Below are positions 36,021 to 45,424 of a stretch of DNA of 64,000 nt, one piece after another. Position numbers and translations under genes: made by a program. Positions within the stretch are counted from its first letter, which is position 1. Each line of letters begins with the position of its first letter. The stretch comes from Psychromicrobium lacuslunae (GTDB lineage Bacteria; Actinomycetota; Actinomycetes; Actinomycetales; Micrococcaceae): contig NZ_CP011005.1 in assembly GCF_000950575.1 (NCBI RefSeq), positions 930,001 to 994,000 on the forward strand, read 5' to 3'. The notes beneath the pieces are model-generated. The model was not told the origin of the DNA. It made no database searches and saw only the letters and a program-made list of their open reading frames with translations.

Positions 36021-36646
36021 AAGCCCAGTGCCTCCCGGGCTGACTCAATGCCGGGTTGCGCCCAACGGGCCGCGTATTGATGATTATCCGCGAGAGAACG
36101 CAGCTCGGCCTTGTCGATGTAGAGCGTGCCAGCCAAATGATCGGTTTCGTGTTGCACAATTCGGGCCGACCAGCCGGTAAACTCGCGTCGTTGTGCGATG
36201 CCATCGGGGTCGAAAAAGCTCAACTCGACCGAGCGATAGCGGGGTACCACGGCTTGCCAGCCGGTCATCGACAGGCATCCTTCAAAGAACGAACTCCGGC
36301 TATCGCCCGAGGGCAGGTAGCGCGGGTTGAGGACGGCGAAGAACTCGAGAGGTTCACGCTCTCGAGCGATTCGCACCTCCTCAGGGACCGCGTGTTGATC
36401 CTCCAACACCGCAAGTTGCAGCGGGATACCAAGTTGCGGCGCGGCAAGCCCGACGCCGGGGGCGGCATGCATTACCCGGCGCATTAGCTCAATCAATGTG
36501 TTCAGCTCGGTGCTCTCTAATTGCCCATCCCACGGCTCGCTCTGAGCTCGGAGTGCTGGATGGCCAGCCTGCACAATGGACGGCAATGCACCGTGCTGAG
36601 CTTCCTCAAGTAGTTGCAGTACCGAGGCGCGAATGGTTGCTGACAT
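36017..36646 (-). CDS. def: Peptide deformylase
   Basis: Removes the formyl group from N-terminal methionine of new proteins. The 209 residues have the three metal motifs in variant form: GVGLAAPQLGIPLQ (GxGxAAxQ), EGCLSM (EGCLS) and QHETDHLAGTLYIDK (HExDH). Start ATG at 36646 has TAAACT six bases upstream and is probably leaderless. A second leaderless gene diverges from the same 42-base gap. Confidence 0.96.
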   Translation of the reverse strand: MSATIRASVLQLLEEAQHGALPSIVQAGHPALRAQSEPWDGQLESTELNTLIELMRRVMHAAPGVGLAAPQLGIPLQLAVLEDQHAVPEEVRIAREREPLEFFAVLNPRYLPSGDSRSSFFEGCLSMTGWQAVVPRYRSVELSFFDPDGIAQRREFTGWSARIVQHETDHLAGTLYIDKAELRSLADNHQYAARWAQPGIESAREALGF

Positions 36647-36652
36647 TTCTCT

Positions 36653-36658
36653 AGTTTA
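36653..36658 (-). promoter_or_regulatory. Putative leaderless -10 box of def
   Basis: Minus-strand TAAACT, six bases before the ATG at 36646. Confidence 0.55.
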
Positions 36659-36677
36659 GGCTGTGCTACCAGCACGT

Positions 36678-36683
36678 TAAGCT
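36678..36683 (+). promoter_or_regulatory. Putative leaderless -10 box of the hypothetical gene at 36689
   Basis: TAAGCT, five bases before the ATG at 36689. It lies back to back with the def box, 19 bases apart. Confidence 0.45.
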
Positions 36684-36688
36684 GAGCT

Positions 36689-37090
36689 ATGAGCGCTTCC
36701 AGTGATGATCGATTCTTTGTCTATTTTTTAGCCGGTTCGGCCACTCTTGAGGATGCCCGTGAGGCGCTGCCATTGCATGATCTGGGCCCGGTCGGTGTCT
36801 CTACAGAGTCCTTCACGGTGAACGCGGAGGGGTTGCGGTTCCGGGTCAGCTTGGAGGAGTCGGCCGAGGTCGCGACCGCAGCACAACAAGCCGCTGGCGA
36901 TCAGCAACGTTGGCAAACTTTGGCCAATTGCGCGGCACGCTTTAGCGTCGAAGTCTCAGATCTGCCGGCTGCGCTCGACGAAATTAACACCATGATGGAA
37001 TTGCAGGGCGCTTTACAGGATTGCTCGGATGGTTATTTAGTCCTGCCCTGGAACGGTGGCATTCTGGGGCCGTGGGGTGCCGCCGAATGA
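36689..37090 (+). CDS. Hypothetical cytoplasmic protein
   Basis: 133 residues, acidic, no signal peptide or membrane segment, and no family that I recognise. Visible features are FFVYFLAGSATLEDAREALPLHD at the N-terminus, an Ala/Gln-rich helix in the middle, and a Trp/Gly-rich end (VLPWNGGILGPWGAAE). Codon use is like the neighbours, and the leaderless promoter box supports a real gene. It converges on gntK with five bases between stops. No function is proposed. Confidence 0.65.
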   Translation: MSASSDDRFFVYFLAGSATLEDAREALPLHDLGPVGVSTESFTVNAEGLRFRVSLEESAEVATAAQQAAGDQQRWQTLANCAARFSVEVSDLPAALDEINTMMELQGALQDCSDGYLVLPWNGGILGPWGAAE

Positions 37091-37095
37091 TGTTC

Positions 37096-37605
37096 TCAGT
37101 GCGCGCCCAGGCCTAGCCGCTGAATGATCTCCGCAGCCTCTTGCGCCGGCGAGTGGCTGATATTGACGAGCAGTGCGTGCTCATCCTCGGACGGTGGCTG
37201 TAACGCTGCAAATTGGGAATCCAGCAGCGCGGTGGGCATGAAATGTCCGTGACGCGCAGAGAGTCTTTGTGAGATTTCCGCTTTGCTGCCAGAAAGGTAG
37301 ACAAAAATCACGTTGGGCAGCCGAAGCCGGTCGCGGTAAATCTTTTTCAGCGCCGAACAGGTCACTACCCCCGGCATCTCGGAGGCCGCATGGTCGCTGA
37401 TCCATTGCGCAATCTGATCGAGCCAAGGCCAACGATCCTCGTCGGTGAGTGGAATACCCGCTGACATTTTGGCCACGTTCTCTGCCGGATGCAGGTCATC
37501 GCCCTCGAGATAGTCCCAACCGAGTTGACCGGCCAAGAGCGCAGCAACCGTGGATTTGCCGGAGCCGGAAACGCCCATCACCACCAACACTGGATGCGCA
37601 CTCAT
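37096..37605 (-). CDS. gntK: Gluconokinase
   Basis: Phosphorylates D-gluconate to 6-phosphogluconate with ATP. The 169 residues start with VLVVMGVSGSGKSTVAALLA (Walker A GVSGSGKST) and include YLEGDDLHPAENVAKMSAGIPLTDEDRWPWL, which is diagnostic of GntK, and CSALKKIYRDRLR. The ATG overlaps the stop of gntP by four bases, so the two genes are coupled. GntK and GntP together import and activate gluconate. Confidence 0.97.
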   Translation of the reverse strand: MSAHPVLVVMGVSGSGKSTVAALLAGQLGWDYLEGDDLHPAENVAKMSAGIPLTDEDRWPWLDQIAQWISDHAASEMPGVVTCSALKKIYRDRLRLPNVIFVYLSGSKAEISQRLSARHGHFMPTALLDSQFAALQPPSEDEHALLVNISHSPAQEAAEIIQRLGLGAH

Positions 37606-39032
37606 GCGATCACCACCGAAAGCAGCATCACCAGGCCGAAGCCGACCACCGAGATCAGCGTCTCCATCACTGACCAGGTCTTAAAGGTTTGTCCGACAGT
37701 GAGACCGAAAAGCTCCTTCACCAACCAGAAACCAGCATCATTGACGTGCGAGAGGAAGAGCGAGCCGGCTCCGATAGCGAGTGCCAGTAGCGCCGCCTGA
37801 GCGGGGGAGAGGGAACCGGCCAGTGGTGCGACAATGCCGGCGGAGGTGATCGTTGCTACCGTCGCCGAGCCGGTTGCTAGCCGCAGCGCCACCGCGATCA
37901 AGAAGCCGAGCAGTAGCACCGAGATACTTGCTCCTTGTGCCCACTTTGCCACCGAATCACCTACTCCAGCACCAATCAATGACTGCTTAAAGCCGCCGCC
38001 AGCGCCGACGATTAGGATCACCGCGGCGATCGGACCGACGCTCTGGCCGATCTTCTTAGCAATCGCTGCACCGCCAAGCCCAACCGCGTAACCGAAGGTC
38101 AGCATCGCGAGCAGCACGGCTAAAGTCATCGCCACCAGTGGTTCGCCGATGAAGTCCACCACGACGCGAATAGTGCTGGGATTTTTGCTATCTGGGCTGA
38201 GAATATCCACCACGGCTTTGACCAGCATCAGCAATACCGGAAAAACAATGGTGAATACCGTGATGCCGAAGCTCGGCGGCCGTTTGACCTCGGGATCGGT
38301 CTGGTTATTCTGAGTGTCGACGCCACCAGCGGTTTGCGGCGCAGCTACTGGAACCCAGCGAGCCGCTAGACGAGAAAAGATCGGGCCGCAGATAATCACG
38401 GTGGGGATGGCGACCAGAATACCGAAAAGCAAGGTGAGACCAAGCGGCGCGTTAACAGCCTGAATGGCGATCAGCGGGCCGGGGTGCGGCGGCACTAGAC
38501 CGTGCAGTACCGAGAGCCCGGCCAACGCGGGGATAGCTATTCGCATTAGCTTGGTTTGGGCTCGTTGGGCGACCAACACAATGACCGGTAACAAGAGCAC
38601 TAAACCGATTTCGAAGAACATTGGCAGTCCGATGATCACCGCGACCAAGGCCATCGTCCAGGGCACCATTGCCCCGGAAACCTTGGCTAGAAGGGTGTCG
38701 ACTACCTTATTGGCGCCGCCGGAATCAGCCATTAACTTGCCGAGCATGGCACCGAGCGCGATCAATAAGCCGACCTCTTGGAGCACGGAGCCGACTCCGG
38801 TCTCAAAGTTTGTCACCACCTTGCCGAGTTCGATGCCGGAGCCCAGTCCCACCCCGGCGGCTCCCAAAATCAGGGCGAGGAAGGGGTGCATTTTGAACTT
38901 GGCGATCAGCAGTACGATCAAGCCGATGCAGAGTGCTGCTAGCACTACGAGCCAGGTATCGTGCGAATTCCAGGGCTGCTGAGACGCCTCGGAAGCCTTC
39001 AGTGTGGAGGTGATAATGGTCTGAGCGAACAT
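37602..39032 (-). CDS. gntP: Gluconate:H+ symporter GntP family
   Basis: A 476-residue permease with about 12-14 membrane segments and GntP family features: HPFLALILGAAGVGLGSGIELGKVV, GLPMFFEIGLVLLLPVIV, GLVPPHPGPLIAIQAV and FLSHVNDAGFWLVKELFGLTVGQTFKTWSVMET. It imports gluconate and related hexonates. It is divergent from a FadR-type GntR regulator across a 97-base region that probably holds shared operators, and co-transcribed with gntK. Confidence 0.97.
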   Translation of the reverse strand: MFAQTIITSTLKASEASQQPWNSHDTWLVVLAALCIGLIVLLIAKFKMHPFLALILGAAGVGLGSGIELGKVVTNFETGVGSVLQEVGLLIALGAMLGKLMADSGGANKVVDTLLAKVSGAMVPWTMALVAVIIGLPMFFEIGLVLLLPVIVLVAQRAQTKLMRIAIPALAGLSVLHGLVPPHPGPLIAIQAVNAPLGLTLLFGILVAIPTVIICGPIFSRLAARWVPVAAPQTAGGVDTQNNQTDPEVKRPPSFGITVFTIVFPVLLMLVKAVVDILSPDSKNPSTIRVVVDFIGEPLVAMTLAVLLAMLTFGYAVGLGGAAIAKKIGQSVGPIAAVILIVGAGGGFKQSLIGAGVGDSVAKWAQGASISVLLLGFLIAVALRLATGSATVATITSAGIVAPLAGSLSPAQAALLALAIGAGSLFLSHVNDAGFWLVKELFGLTVGQTFKTWSVMETLISVVGFGLVMLLSVVIA

Positions 39033-39108
39033 GAAGCCTCATTGATTCAGGTGGGTATTGTGAGTCAGATTATCGAGTAAGTATGCTTTATTCAATTCTT
39101 TATGACAA

Positions 39109-39119
39109 AAAGTCAGACT
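39109..39119. promoter_or_regulatory. Candidate operator palindrome in the gluconate locus
   Basis: AAGTCAGACTT is a perfect 5+1+5 palindrome ten bases before the regulator start. A related GAGTCAGATT lies at 39061-39070 closer to gntP. Both could bind the adjacent GntR/FadR-type regulator. Confidence 0.45.
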
Positions 39120-39129
39120 TAGGGGAAGT

Positions 39130-39846
39130 ATGGAAGGCGTTCGGGGGAACCATCTCAGCTTTGTCGATAGCTTCGGCCAGCAGATTGTCGACGGACTGCT
39201 AGCCCCGGGCCAAATCTTGCTCACTGAGGAGCTACAAGAGCGTTTTGCGGCTACTCGTTCGGTGGCCAGAGAAGGCATCCGGGTGATTCAGGCACTCGGG
39301 CTGGTAGCGGTGACCCGCAATGTTGGGGTCCGGGTGCAGTCGGCGGAGCAGTGGAACGTCTTCGACCGCAAGGTAATTCACTGGCGGTTGAACGGTCCAC
39401 AGCGAACCAAGCAACTATTGTCGATCACCGAGCTGCGGCTCGGCGTCGAGCCGCTGGCCGCTCGGCTGGCAGCGGAGCGGATCGGGGTTGCTCAAGGACG
39501 GGAACTCACCGGTCTGGCTGGAGAGCTGCTGGCCACCGGGAATGCTGGAGACCTGGAGGCCTTTTTAGCCGCCGATATCGCCTACCATTCGCTCATTCTG
39601 CGCGCCGCTGAGAATGAGATGTTTGCTCATCTGCATGAAGCGGTGGGTGAGGTACTGAGTGGTCGCACCGAACATGGTCTGATGCCAGAGCGCCCGCATG
39701 CGCAGGCCAGGCATTGGCATTTAGGGGTTGCCGAAGCCATTCAACAAGGCGACGGTGCAACAGCAGAAGAGCTAATGCGTCACATTGTATTGTTAGCCGG
39801 TCAGGAACTGCGTCAGGAACTCGGCCTTTCAACAGCCCAAAAATGA
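39130..39846 (+). CDS. GntR-family (FadR subfamily) transcription regulator of the gluconate locus
   Basis: 238 residues: an N-terminal winged helix (LSFVDSFGQQIVDGLLAPGQILLTEELQERFAATRSVAREGIRVIQALGLV) and an all-helical FCD ligand domain with RLGVEPLAARLAAER, DIAYHSLILRAAENEMF and metal-binding His residues. It diverges from gntP-gntK and is probably their gluconate-responsive regulator. AGGGGAAG lies before the ATG at 39130. Confidence 0.92.
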   Translation: MEGVRGNHLSFVDSFGQQIVDGLLAPGQILLTEELQERFAATRSVAREGIRVIQALGLVAVTRNVGVRVQSAEQWNVFDRKVIHWRLNGPQRTKQLLSITELRLGVEPLAARLAAERIGVAQGRELTGLAGELLATGNAGDLEAFLAADIAYHSLILRAAENEMFAHLHEAVGEVLSGRTEHGLMPERPHAQARHWHLGVAEAIQQGDGATAEELMRHIVLLAGQELRQELGLSTAQK

Positions 39847-39938
39847 CTTTCGGCCAGCGGAGCCGATACCATCAATGATGGCTGCCGTGGTCCTCGTATG
39901 CCATGGCCCAATAGCCCTAACGCGCCCGGGAGGCACCC

Positions 39939-41948
39939 TTGTCAGAACTCATTGAAGTCACTGTTGACGGCGAGCTACGTCAACTGAGTGCGGGGACTCC
40001 CGCCGCCGATCTTTATCGCGAAGACCGTTCAGTTGTCGTCGTCAAGGTAAACGGTGAACTCAAGGACCTGGACCAGCCGCTGCCAGCCGGGGCAAACATC
40101 GAAGCGGTCACGATTGACTCGCCCGAAGGCTTGGAAGTGTTGCGGCACTCCACCGCGCACGTGATGGCGCAAGCCGTGCAGCAGCTCCGGAAAGATGCCA
40201 AGCTCGGCATCGGGCCGTACATCACCGATGGCTTCTATTTCGACTTTGATGTTGAAGACCCTTTTACTCCGGAAGATCTCAAGCAGCTCGAAAAAATGAT
40301 GCTCAAGATCGTCAATGCTAATCAGCGCTTCGTGCGTCGGGTGGTCAGCGAAACCGAAGCCATTGAGGCGATGAAAGACGAGCCTTATAAGCTCGAATTG
40401 ATTGGCTTGAAGGGTGGCGGGGCTGAAGCCGCTGAAGGCGCATCGCAAGAAGTTGGTGCCGGTGAGCTGACGATTTACGAAAACCTCGGCCGCGATGGCG
40501 AAGTGATCTGGAAGGATCTTTGCCGCGGCCCGCACCTGCCGAATACCAAGCTGATTTCAAATGCATATGCGCTGACCCGTAGTGCGGCTGCTTATTGGCG
40601 CGGCGATCAGGCGAATAAGCAGCTGCAGCGAATTTATGGCACTGCCTGGCCGACTAAGGATGCGCTCAAGGCCTACCAAGACCGGATCGCCGAAGCCGAG
40701 CGTCGGGACCATCGTAAGCTGGGCACCGAACTCGACCTTTTCTCCTTCCCCGATGAGCTTGGTTCCGGTCTGCCGGTTTTCCACCCCAAAGGCGGCATTA
40801 TCCGCAAGGAGATGGAGGACTACTCGCGGGCTCGGCATATCGCGGCTGGCTACGAGTTTGTCTACACTCCGCACATTACTAAGGGGCACCTCTACGAGGT
40901 CTCTGGGCATCTGGACTGGTATCGCGATGGCATGTTCCCGGCGATGCATGTCGATGAGGAATTGGCCGAGGACGGCAGCGTCCGCAAACCCGGCCAGGAC
41001 TACTACCTCAAGCCGATGAACTGCCCGATGCACAATCTGATCTTCCGTTCACGCGGTCGCTCTTATCGAGAGCTGCCGCTGCGGCTCTTCGAATTCGGCT
41101 CGGTCTACCGTTACGAAAAGTCCGGCGTGATTCATGGCCTTACCCGGGTCCGCGGGATGACTCAGGACGATGCCCACATTTACTGCACCCGCGAGCAGAT
41201 GAAAGACGAGTTGACCTCGACGCTGAACTTCGTGCTAGGTCTGTTGAAGGATTATGGGCTGGAAGATTTCTATCTGGAACTTTCCACCAAAGATCCAGAG
41301 AAATACGTCGGCTCGGATGAGGTCTGGGAGGAAGCTACCCGCACGCTAGCCGAAGTAGCCGAAGAGTCCGGACTGGAACTGGTGCCAGATCCGGGCGGAG
41401 CGGCCTTCTACGGCCCGAAAATATCAGTACAGGCCCGCGATGCAATTGGCCGTACCTGGCAGATGTCGACCATCCAGCTGGACTTCAACCTGCCGGAACG
41501 GTTTGAACTTGAATACCAGGCGGCTGATGGCAGCCGACAGCGTCCGGTAATGATCCATCGTGCGCTCTTCGGCTCTGTGGAGCGCTTCTTGGCTGTGCTC
41601 ACCGAACACTATGCCGGTGCTTTCCCGGCCTGGCTGGCTCCTGTGCAAGTGGTAGGCATTCCGGTGGCCGAGGCTTTCGACGGCTATATTGTGGATCTGA
41701 TTGAGCGGCTAAAGAAGGCGGGCATCAGAGCGCAGGCCGATCTTTCCACTGATCGTTTCCCCAAAAAGATCCGCACCGCGAGCAAAGAGAAGATTCCGTT
41801 CGTGCTGATCGCAGGTGGCGAGGATGCCGAGGCTGGTGCGGTCTCCTTCCGGTTCCGTGATGGTAGCCAGGACAATGGTGTGCCGTTGGATGAGGCCGTG
41901 GAGCGGATTGTGCGGTTGGTCAAGGAGCGGAGCGACAGCAACCAATGA
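39939..41948 (+). CDS. thrS: Threonyl-tRNA synthetase
   Basis: Charges tRNA-Thr. The 669 residues show the TGS domain (about 1-70), the editing domain with [10 protein letters not shown] and the distal Cys/His of CRGPHLPNT, the class II core (motif 2 around [14 protein letters not shown], zinc Cys in LKPMNCPMH) and the C-terminal anticodon-binding domain. The start is TTG with GGGAGG upstream. The stop overlaps the next gene as ATGA. No T-box leader is visible. Confidence 0.97.
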   Translation: MSELIEVTVDGELRQLSAGTPAADLYREDRSVVVVKVNGELKDLDQPLPAGANIEAVTIDSPEGLEVLRHSTAHVMAQAVQQLRKDAKLGIGPYITDGFYFDFDVEDPFTPEDLKQLEKMMLKIVNANQRFVRRVVSETEAIEAMKDEPYKLELIGLKGGGAEAAEGASQEVGAGELTIYENLGRDGEVIWKDLCRGPHLPNTKLISNAYALTRSAAAYWRGDQANKQLQRIYGTAWPTKDALKAYQDRIAEAERRDHRKLGTELDLFSFPDELGSGLPVFHPKGGIIRKEMEDYSRARHIAAGYEFVYTPHITKGHLYEVSGHLDWYRDGMFPAMHVDEELAEDGSVRKPGQDYYLKPMNCPMHNLIFRSRGRSYRELPLRLFEFGSVYRYEKSGVIHGLTRVRGMTQDDAHIYCTREQMKDELTSTLNFVLGLLKDYGLEDFYLELSTKDPEKYVGSDEVWEEATRTLAEVAEESGLELVPDPGGAAFYGPKISVQARDAIGRTWQMSTIQLDFNLPERFELEYQAADGSRQRPVMIHRALFGSVERFLAVLTEHYAGAFPAWLAPVQVVGIPVAEAFDGYIVDLIERLKKAGIRAQADLSTDRFPKKIRTASKEKIPFVLIAGGEDAEAGAVSFRFRDGSQDNGVPLDEAVERIVRLVKERSDSNQ

Positions 41949-42496
41949 GCGAGCCGACCGACGACTTTGAGCTGGCCGGGGTTCCGGACGCGTTTCAGCG
42001 TCTCTGGACGCCGCATCGGCTGGCCTATATCAAGGGTGGCCAGGCACAATTCAACAAAGGCGAGGATGACTGTCCGTTCTGTTTAGCTCCCGCGCGTAGC
42101 GACGAGGAGTCACTCATCGTGCACCGCGGCGAATCTTGCTTTGTGGTGCTCAATCTCTTTCCCTATAACCCTGGGCACCTGTTGGTATGCCCTTATCGAC
42201 ATATCCCTGATTACACCGATCTCACAGTTGATGAGACGGCGGAATTCGCGGCTCTTACGCAGACCGGAATGAAGGTTTTGCGGAAAGTCGCTAACCCCTC
42301 AGGGTTCAATCTGGGCATGAATCAGGGCGTCACCGGGGGAGCCGGGATCGCCGGGCACCTGCACCAGCACATTGTGCCGCGCTGGGGCGGGGACGGGAAT
42401 TTCCTGCCGATCATCGCGCAGACCAAGGCGATCACTCAAACGCTGGGAGAAGTGCGTGAGCAAGTGGCGCAGGTCTGGGCTGAGCAGTTGGCCTAG
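41945..42496 (+). CDS. HIT-domain protein, AP4A phosphorylase-like
   Basis: 183 residues with the histidine-triad motif [10 protein letters not shown] (HxHxH) and a zinc Cys pair in [10 protein letters not shown]. The mycobacterial homologue at the same position (Rv2613c, between thrS and pgsA) is a diadenosine tetraphosphate phosphorylase. The gene overlaps thrS by four bases and is two bases from pgsA, forming a tight operon. The role is likely the removal of Ap4A made by aminoacyl-tRNA synthetases. Confidence 0.93.
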   Translation: MSEPTDDFELAGVPDAFQRLWTPHRLAYIKGGQAQFNKGEDDCPFCLAPARSDEESLIVHRGESCFVVLNLFPYNPGHLLVCPYRHIPDYTDLTVDETAEFAALTQTGMKVLRKVANPSGFNLGMNQGVTGGAGIAGHLHQHIVPRWGGDGNFLPIIAQTKAITQTLGEVREQVAQVWAEQLA

Positions 42497-42498
42497 CG

Positions 42499-43137
42499 AT
42501 GCTGAATAAGTACGCTAGAGGGTTGTTTGCCGCGATTTTCAAGCCGATCGCCTTGCTCCTAGTGCGCTGGGGAGTCTCACCTGATCTGGTCACCGTGGTT
42601 GGCACTCTCGGCGTGATGGCCGGTGCGCTGATCTGGTACCCGCTGGGTCAGCTTTTTTGGGGCACCGTGGTGATTACCATTTTTGTCTTCTCTGACATTA
42701 TTGATGGCCTGATGGCTAGGGAGGTGCAGCGCAAAGGCCCCTGGGGAGCCTTCGTTGACTCCAACCTGGATCGGGTCGGCGACAGCAGCGTGTTCGCCGG
42801 CCTAGTGATCTGGTTCTTCCTTGGTGGTAACAATCCAGCCATCGCTATTCTGGCTTTGGTCTGTTTGGTTTTGAGTTCCCTGGTTTCCTACAGCAAGGCC
42901 CGCGCCGAAGGCCTTGGTCTGACCGCGAACGTCGGCATCGCCGAACGCTCGGAACGGCTCGTGGTGGTGCTGGTCGCTACCGGCCTAGTCGGCTTAGGTG
43001 TGCCGGAACTGGTTTTGCTGATTGTGCTGATCCTGCTCGCGCTGGCTAGCGCGATCACGATCTACCAGCGAGTTGCCGCGGTCTATCGGCAAGCCAAGGA
43101 ACTCGCGGAGGCGGAGTCTAATGACGCTGACTCATGA
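42499..43137 (+). CDS. pgsA: CDP-alcohol phosphatidyltransferase, phosphatidylinositol-phosphate synthase type
   Basis: 212 residues with six membrane helices and the family motif D-x2-DG-x2-AR-x8-G-x3-D-x3-D in DIIDGLMAREVQRKGPWGAFVDSNLD. In actinobacteria the homologue in this operon joins CDP-diacylglycerol to inositol 1-phosphate, the first step to phosphatidylinositol and its mannosides. In mycobacteria an acyltransferase and PimA follow; here the next gene is pdxS and neither is present. Confidence 0.93.
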   Translation: MLNKYARGLFAAIFKPIALLLVRWGVSPDLVTVVGTLGVMAGALIWYPLGQLFWGTVVITIFVFSDIIDGLMAREVQRKGPWGAFVDSNLDRVGDSSVFAGLVIWFFLGGNNPAIAILALVCLVLSSLVSYSKARAEGLGLTANVGIAERSERLVVVLVATGLVGLGVPELVLLIVLILLALASAITIYQRVAAVYRQAKELAEAESNDADS

Positions 43138-43149
43138 CGTGGCAGAGCA

Positions 43150-43187
43150 GGCCACGGAAATTCCTGTGGCCCTTAAAACGGCTTTTT
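43150..43187 (+). terminator. Probable terminator after pgsA
   Basis: GGCCACGG and CCTGTGGCC form an 8-bp stem (one G-U pair) around AAATTC, followed a few bases later by a run of five T. Confidence 0.5.
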
Positions 43188-43280
43188 AGCTGAAAATTGG
43201 ACTGCTCAGTGCCTTGGGATGACTAGGATCGGTGCTGATAGTGAGTCGCGCGAAAGCGCAGTATTTTTCAGGAGCAAAAT

Positions 43281-44189
43281 ATGTCGGAATCGATCGATCA
43301 GCCCGGGAATCTTACCGGTAGCAGCCGTGTGAAGCGCGGAATGGCCGAGATGCTCAAGGGCGGTGTGATCATGGACGTGGTCACCGCCGAGCAAGCCCGG
43401 ATCGCTGAGGATGCCGGTGCGGTCGCCGTGATGGCGCTAGAGCGGGTACCCGCGGATATTCGCGCCCAGGGTGGGGTTTCGCGAATGAGTGATCCGGACA
43501 TGATCGACAGCATTATTTCTGCGGTCTCCATTCCGGTAATGGCGAAGGCACGAATCGGTCACTTCGTGGAGGCGCAGGTCCTGCAGTCCCTCGGCGTTGA
43601 TTACATTGACGAATCAGAAGTGCTCACCCCGGCGGACTACACTAACCACATTGATAAGTGGAAGTTCACTGTGCCCTTCGTCTGTGGTGCGACCAATCTG
43701 GGTGAGGCGCTGCGCCGCATTAATGAAGGTGCCGCAATGATCCGCTCCAAGGGCGAGGCCGGCACCGGTGACGTCTCCAATGCCACCACCCATATGCGCC
43801 AGATTCGCGCCGAGATCAAGCGTCTCGGCTCAATGGCCGAAGACGAGCTCTACGTCGCGGCCAAGGAACTGCAGGCCCCCTTCGAACTGGTCAAAGAGGT
43901 GGCCGAGCGCGGTTCGCTGCCAGTGGTGCTGTTCACCGCTGGCGGTATTGCCACTCCCGCGGACGCCGCGATGATGATGCAACTCGGCGCCGACGGTGTC
44001 TTCGTTGGCTCCGGCATCTTCAAATCAGGCAACCCGGCGCAGCGCGCTGCCGCTATCGTCAAGGCCACCACTTTCCACGACGATCCGGACGTGATTGCCA
44101 ATGTCTCGCGCGGCCTGGGCGAGGCCATGGTGGGCATTAACGTTGAGGAAATCCCGGAACCGCACCGGCTGGCCGAGCGCGGCTGGTGA
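43281..44189 (+). CDS. pdxS: Pyridoxal 5'-phosphate synthase subunit PdxS
   Basis: Builds PLP from ribose 5-phosphate, glyceraldehyde 3-phosphate and ammonia supplied by PdxT. The 302-residue TIM barrel has [44 protein letters not shown] with the first catalytic Lys nearby, [15 protein letters not shown] and VTHMRQI-like NATTHMRQI, and ends in [26 protein letters not shown] precedes the ATG. pdxT is not adjacent but 6.5 kb downstream, with several unrelated genes between. Confidence 0.98.
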   Translation: MSESIDQPGNLTGSSRVKRGMAEMLKGGVIMDVVTAEQARIAEDAGAVAVMALERVPADIRAQGGVSRMSDPDMIDSIISAVSIPVMAKARIGHFVEAQVLQSLGVDYIDESEVLTPADYTNHIDKWKFTVPFVCGATNLGEALRRINEGAAMIRSKGEAGTGDVSNATTHMRQIRAEIKRLGSMAEDELYVAAKELQAPFELVKEVAERGSLPVVLFTAGGIATPADAAMMMQLGADGVFVGSGIFKSGNPAQRAAAIVKATTFHDDPDVIANVSRGLGEAMVGINVEEIPEPHRLAERGW

Positions 44190-44752
44190 TCTTTCCCGAG
44201 GCGCGGGCTCTTGACCTGCCAGCGAGCCTGCGCCTCGAGCCTCTTACCATCGGTCATGCAGAGCAAATGCTGGGTGTGCTTAGTGAGCCACAGCTCTACG
44301 CCTTCACCGGAGGTGCGGCACCGGAGTTAGAAAGTTTGCGAGACCGGTATCGTCGGCAAAGCGTTGGCCGTTCTCCGGACGGCACGGAGGCCTGGCTCAA
44401 TTGGATTTTGGTAGAACCCTCGAGCAATCGAGCGGTCGGATTTATCCAAGCTACCGTTCGCGCCGTCGAGCTTGGCAATCTAAAGCAGTGTGCTGAACTG
44501 GCATGGTTGATTGGCGTGCCATGGCAGGGACTAGGTTACGCATCGCTGGCGGCCCGAGAGGTACTACGTTGGCTGCGAAGGCAAGGGGTAGAGTCATTCA
44601 TCGCTCACATTGACCCCAAAAATCTGGCATCAATTAAAGTCGCTGAACGACTCGGATTTGAGCGTACTGAGACGATGCTGGACGGCGAATTCCGCTGGGA
44701 AATCGCTCAGCCCAATTCCAGCCAGTACGTCTGCCCCTTGCCGATCAGCTGA
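44186..44752 (+). CDS. GNAT-family N-acetyltransferase
   Basis: 188 residues of the RimJ/RimL-like GNAT type: [28 protein letters not shown] at the N-terminus, [26 protein letters not shown] (acetyl-CoA site) and [27 protein letters not shown]. The substrate amine is unknown. The GTG start overlaps the pdxS stop (GTGA), so translation is coupled. The last 46 bases overlap the convergent second GNAT gene. Confidence 0.88.
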   Translation: MIFPEARALDLPASLRLEPLTIGHAEQMLGVLSEPQLYAFTGGAAPELESLRDRYRRQSVGRSPDGTEAWLNWILVEPSSNRAVGFIQATVRAVELGNLKQCAELAWLIGVPWQGLGYASLAAREVLRWLRRQGVESFIAHIDPKNLASIKVAERLGFERTETMLDGEFRWEIAQPNSSQYVCPLPIS

Positions 44753-45390
44753 AAGCCCTGCGATTGATAGAGCCTGAAGCCGCTCGGCGTCGAATTCAGA
44801 ACCAATTGGGAGAGTCCGGCGTCGCCTGCCACTTCAGCGAGTTTTTGCAGCATCGCGGTGCCGATGCCGAGGCGTTGATACTCAGGCTCGACCGCCATAT
44901 CGAACACCCCGGCGAATCCCGGCCTGCTCAGACTAGGAAAGAGCAAACACTTACCCACTTGTTGTCCGGCCTCTTGCCCCGAGGCCAGACAAGCCTCGAA
45001 CTGCCAACTCCCAGCTGGTAGCCCCTCTCTTTGGCTGACCTTGAGCTCGACACCGGCGACTTGCCGAACCGGTTCAACCCGCTCAACGAAACAGCTCATC
45101 CACCACGGTTGCCAGGCCTTGGTGAAACCGAAACTCGCCAACTCACCCTGCCGCACCGCTGAGTTGACCCAGATCCCTGCCATTCGGGCGCCCAAACGCG
45201 CGCCCTCGGCTAGGGCCGGGCGCAGCCCCGCGCCGGTGATCTCGGTGGGAAAGCGTGCCACCAGATCACCCGAGGTGGGCAGCCAGCTCCACTTCATTCG
45301 ATGTGTACTGAAGTTCCGACCACCGCTCACCGAGGCGAGCGCAACGAAGAACTCGTCCTGGATTTCTTCGCAGGTAGCAATCCCGCTCAT
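44707..45390 (-). CDS. GNAT-family N-acetyltransferase (C-terminal domain)
   Basis: 227 residues. The C-terminal 100 residues form a GNAT domain ([51 protein letters not shown]) with the Q/R-x-x-G-x-G/A acetyl-CoA loop as QRLGIG. The N-terminal part is less conserved and may be a degenerate second GNAT-like domain. The 3' end overlaps the neighbouring acetyltransferase on the other strand. Lies downstream of the M3 peptidase start-to-stop order on the minus strand, but spacing and gene order suggest an independent transcript. Confidence 0.85.
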   Translation of the reverse strand: MSGIATCEEIQDEFFVALASVSGGRNFSTHRMKWSWLPTSGDLVARFPTEITGAGLRPALAEGARLGARMAGIWVNSAVRQGELASFGFTKAWQPWWMSCFVERVEPVRQVAGVELKVSQREGLPAGSWQFEACLASGQEAGQQVGKCLLFPSLSRPGFAGVFDMAVEPEYQRLGIGTAMLQKLAEVAGDAGLSQLVLNSTPSGFRLYQSQGFQLIGKGQTYWLELG

Positions 45391-45424
45391 CGTGCGGACA
45401 GGGCGGGGGCCAGCTCAACGGGAA

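Noticed and set aside
39847-39938. T-box or other riboswitch before thrS
   Set aside because: The gap is 92 bases with no T-box sequence or terminator/antiterminator pair.
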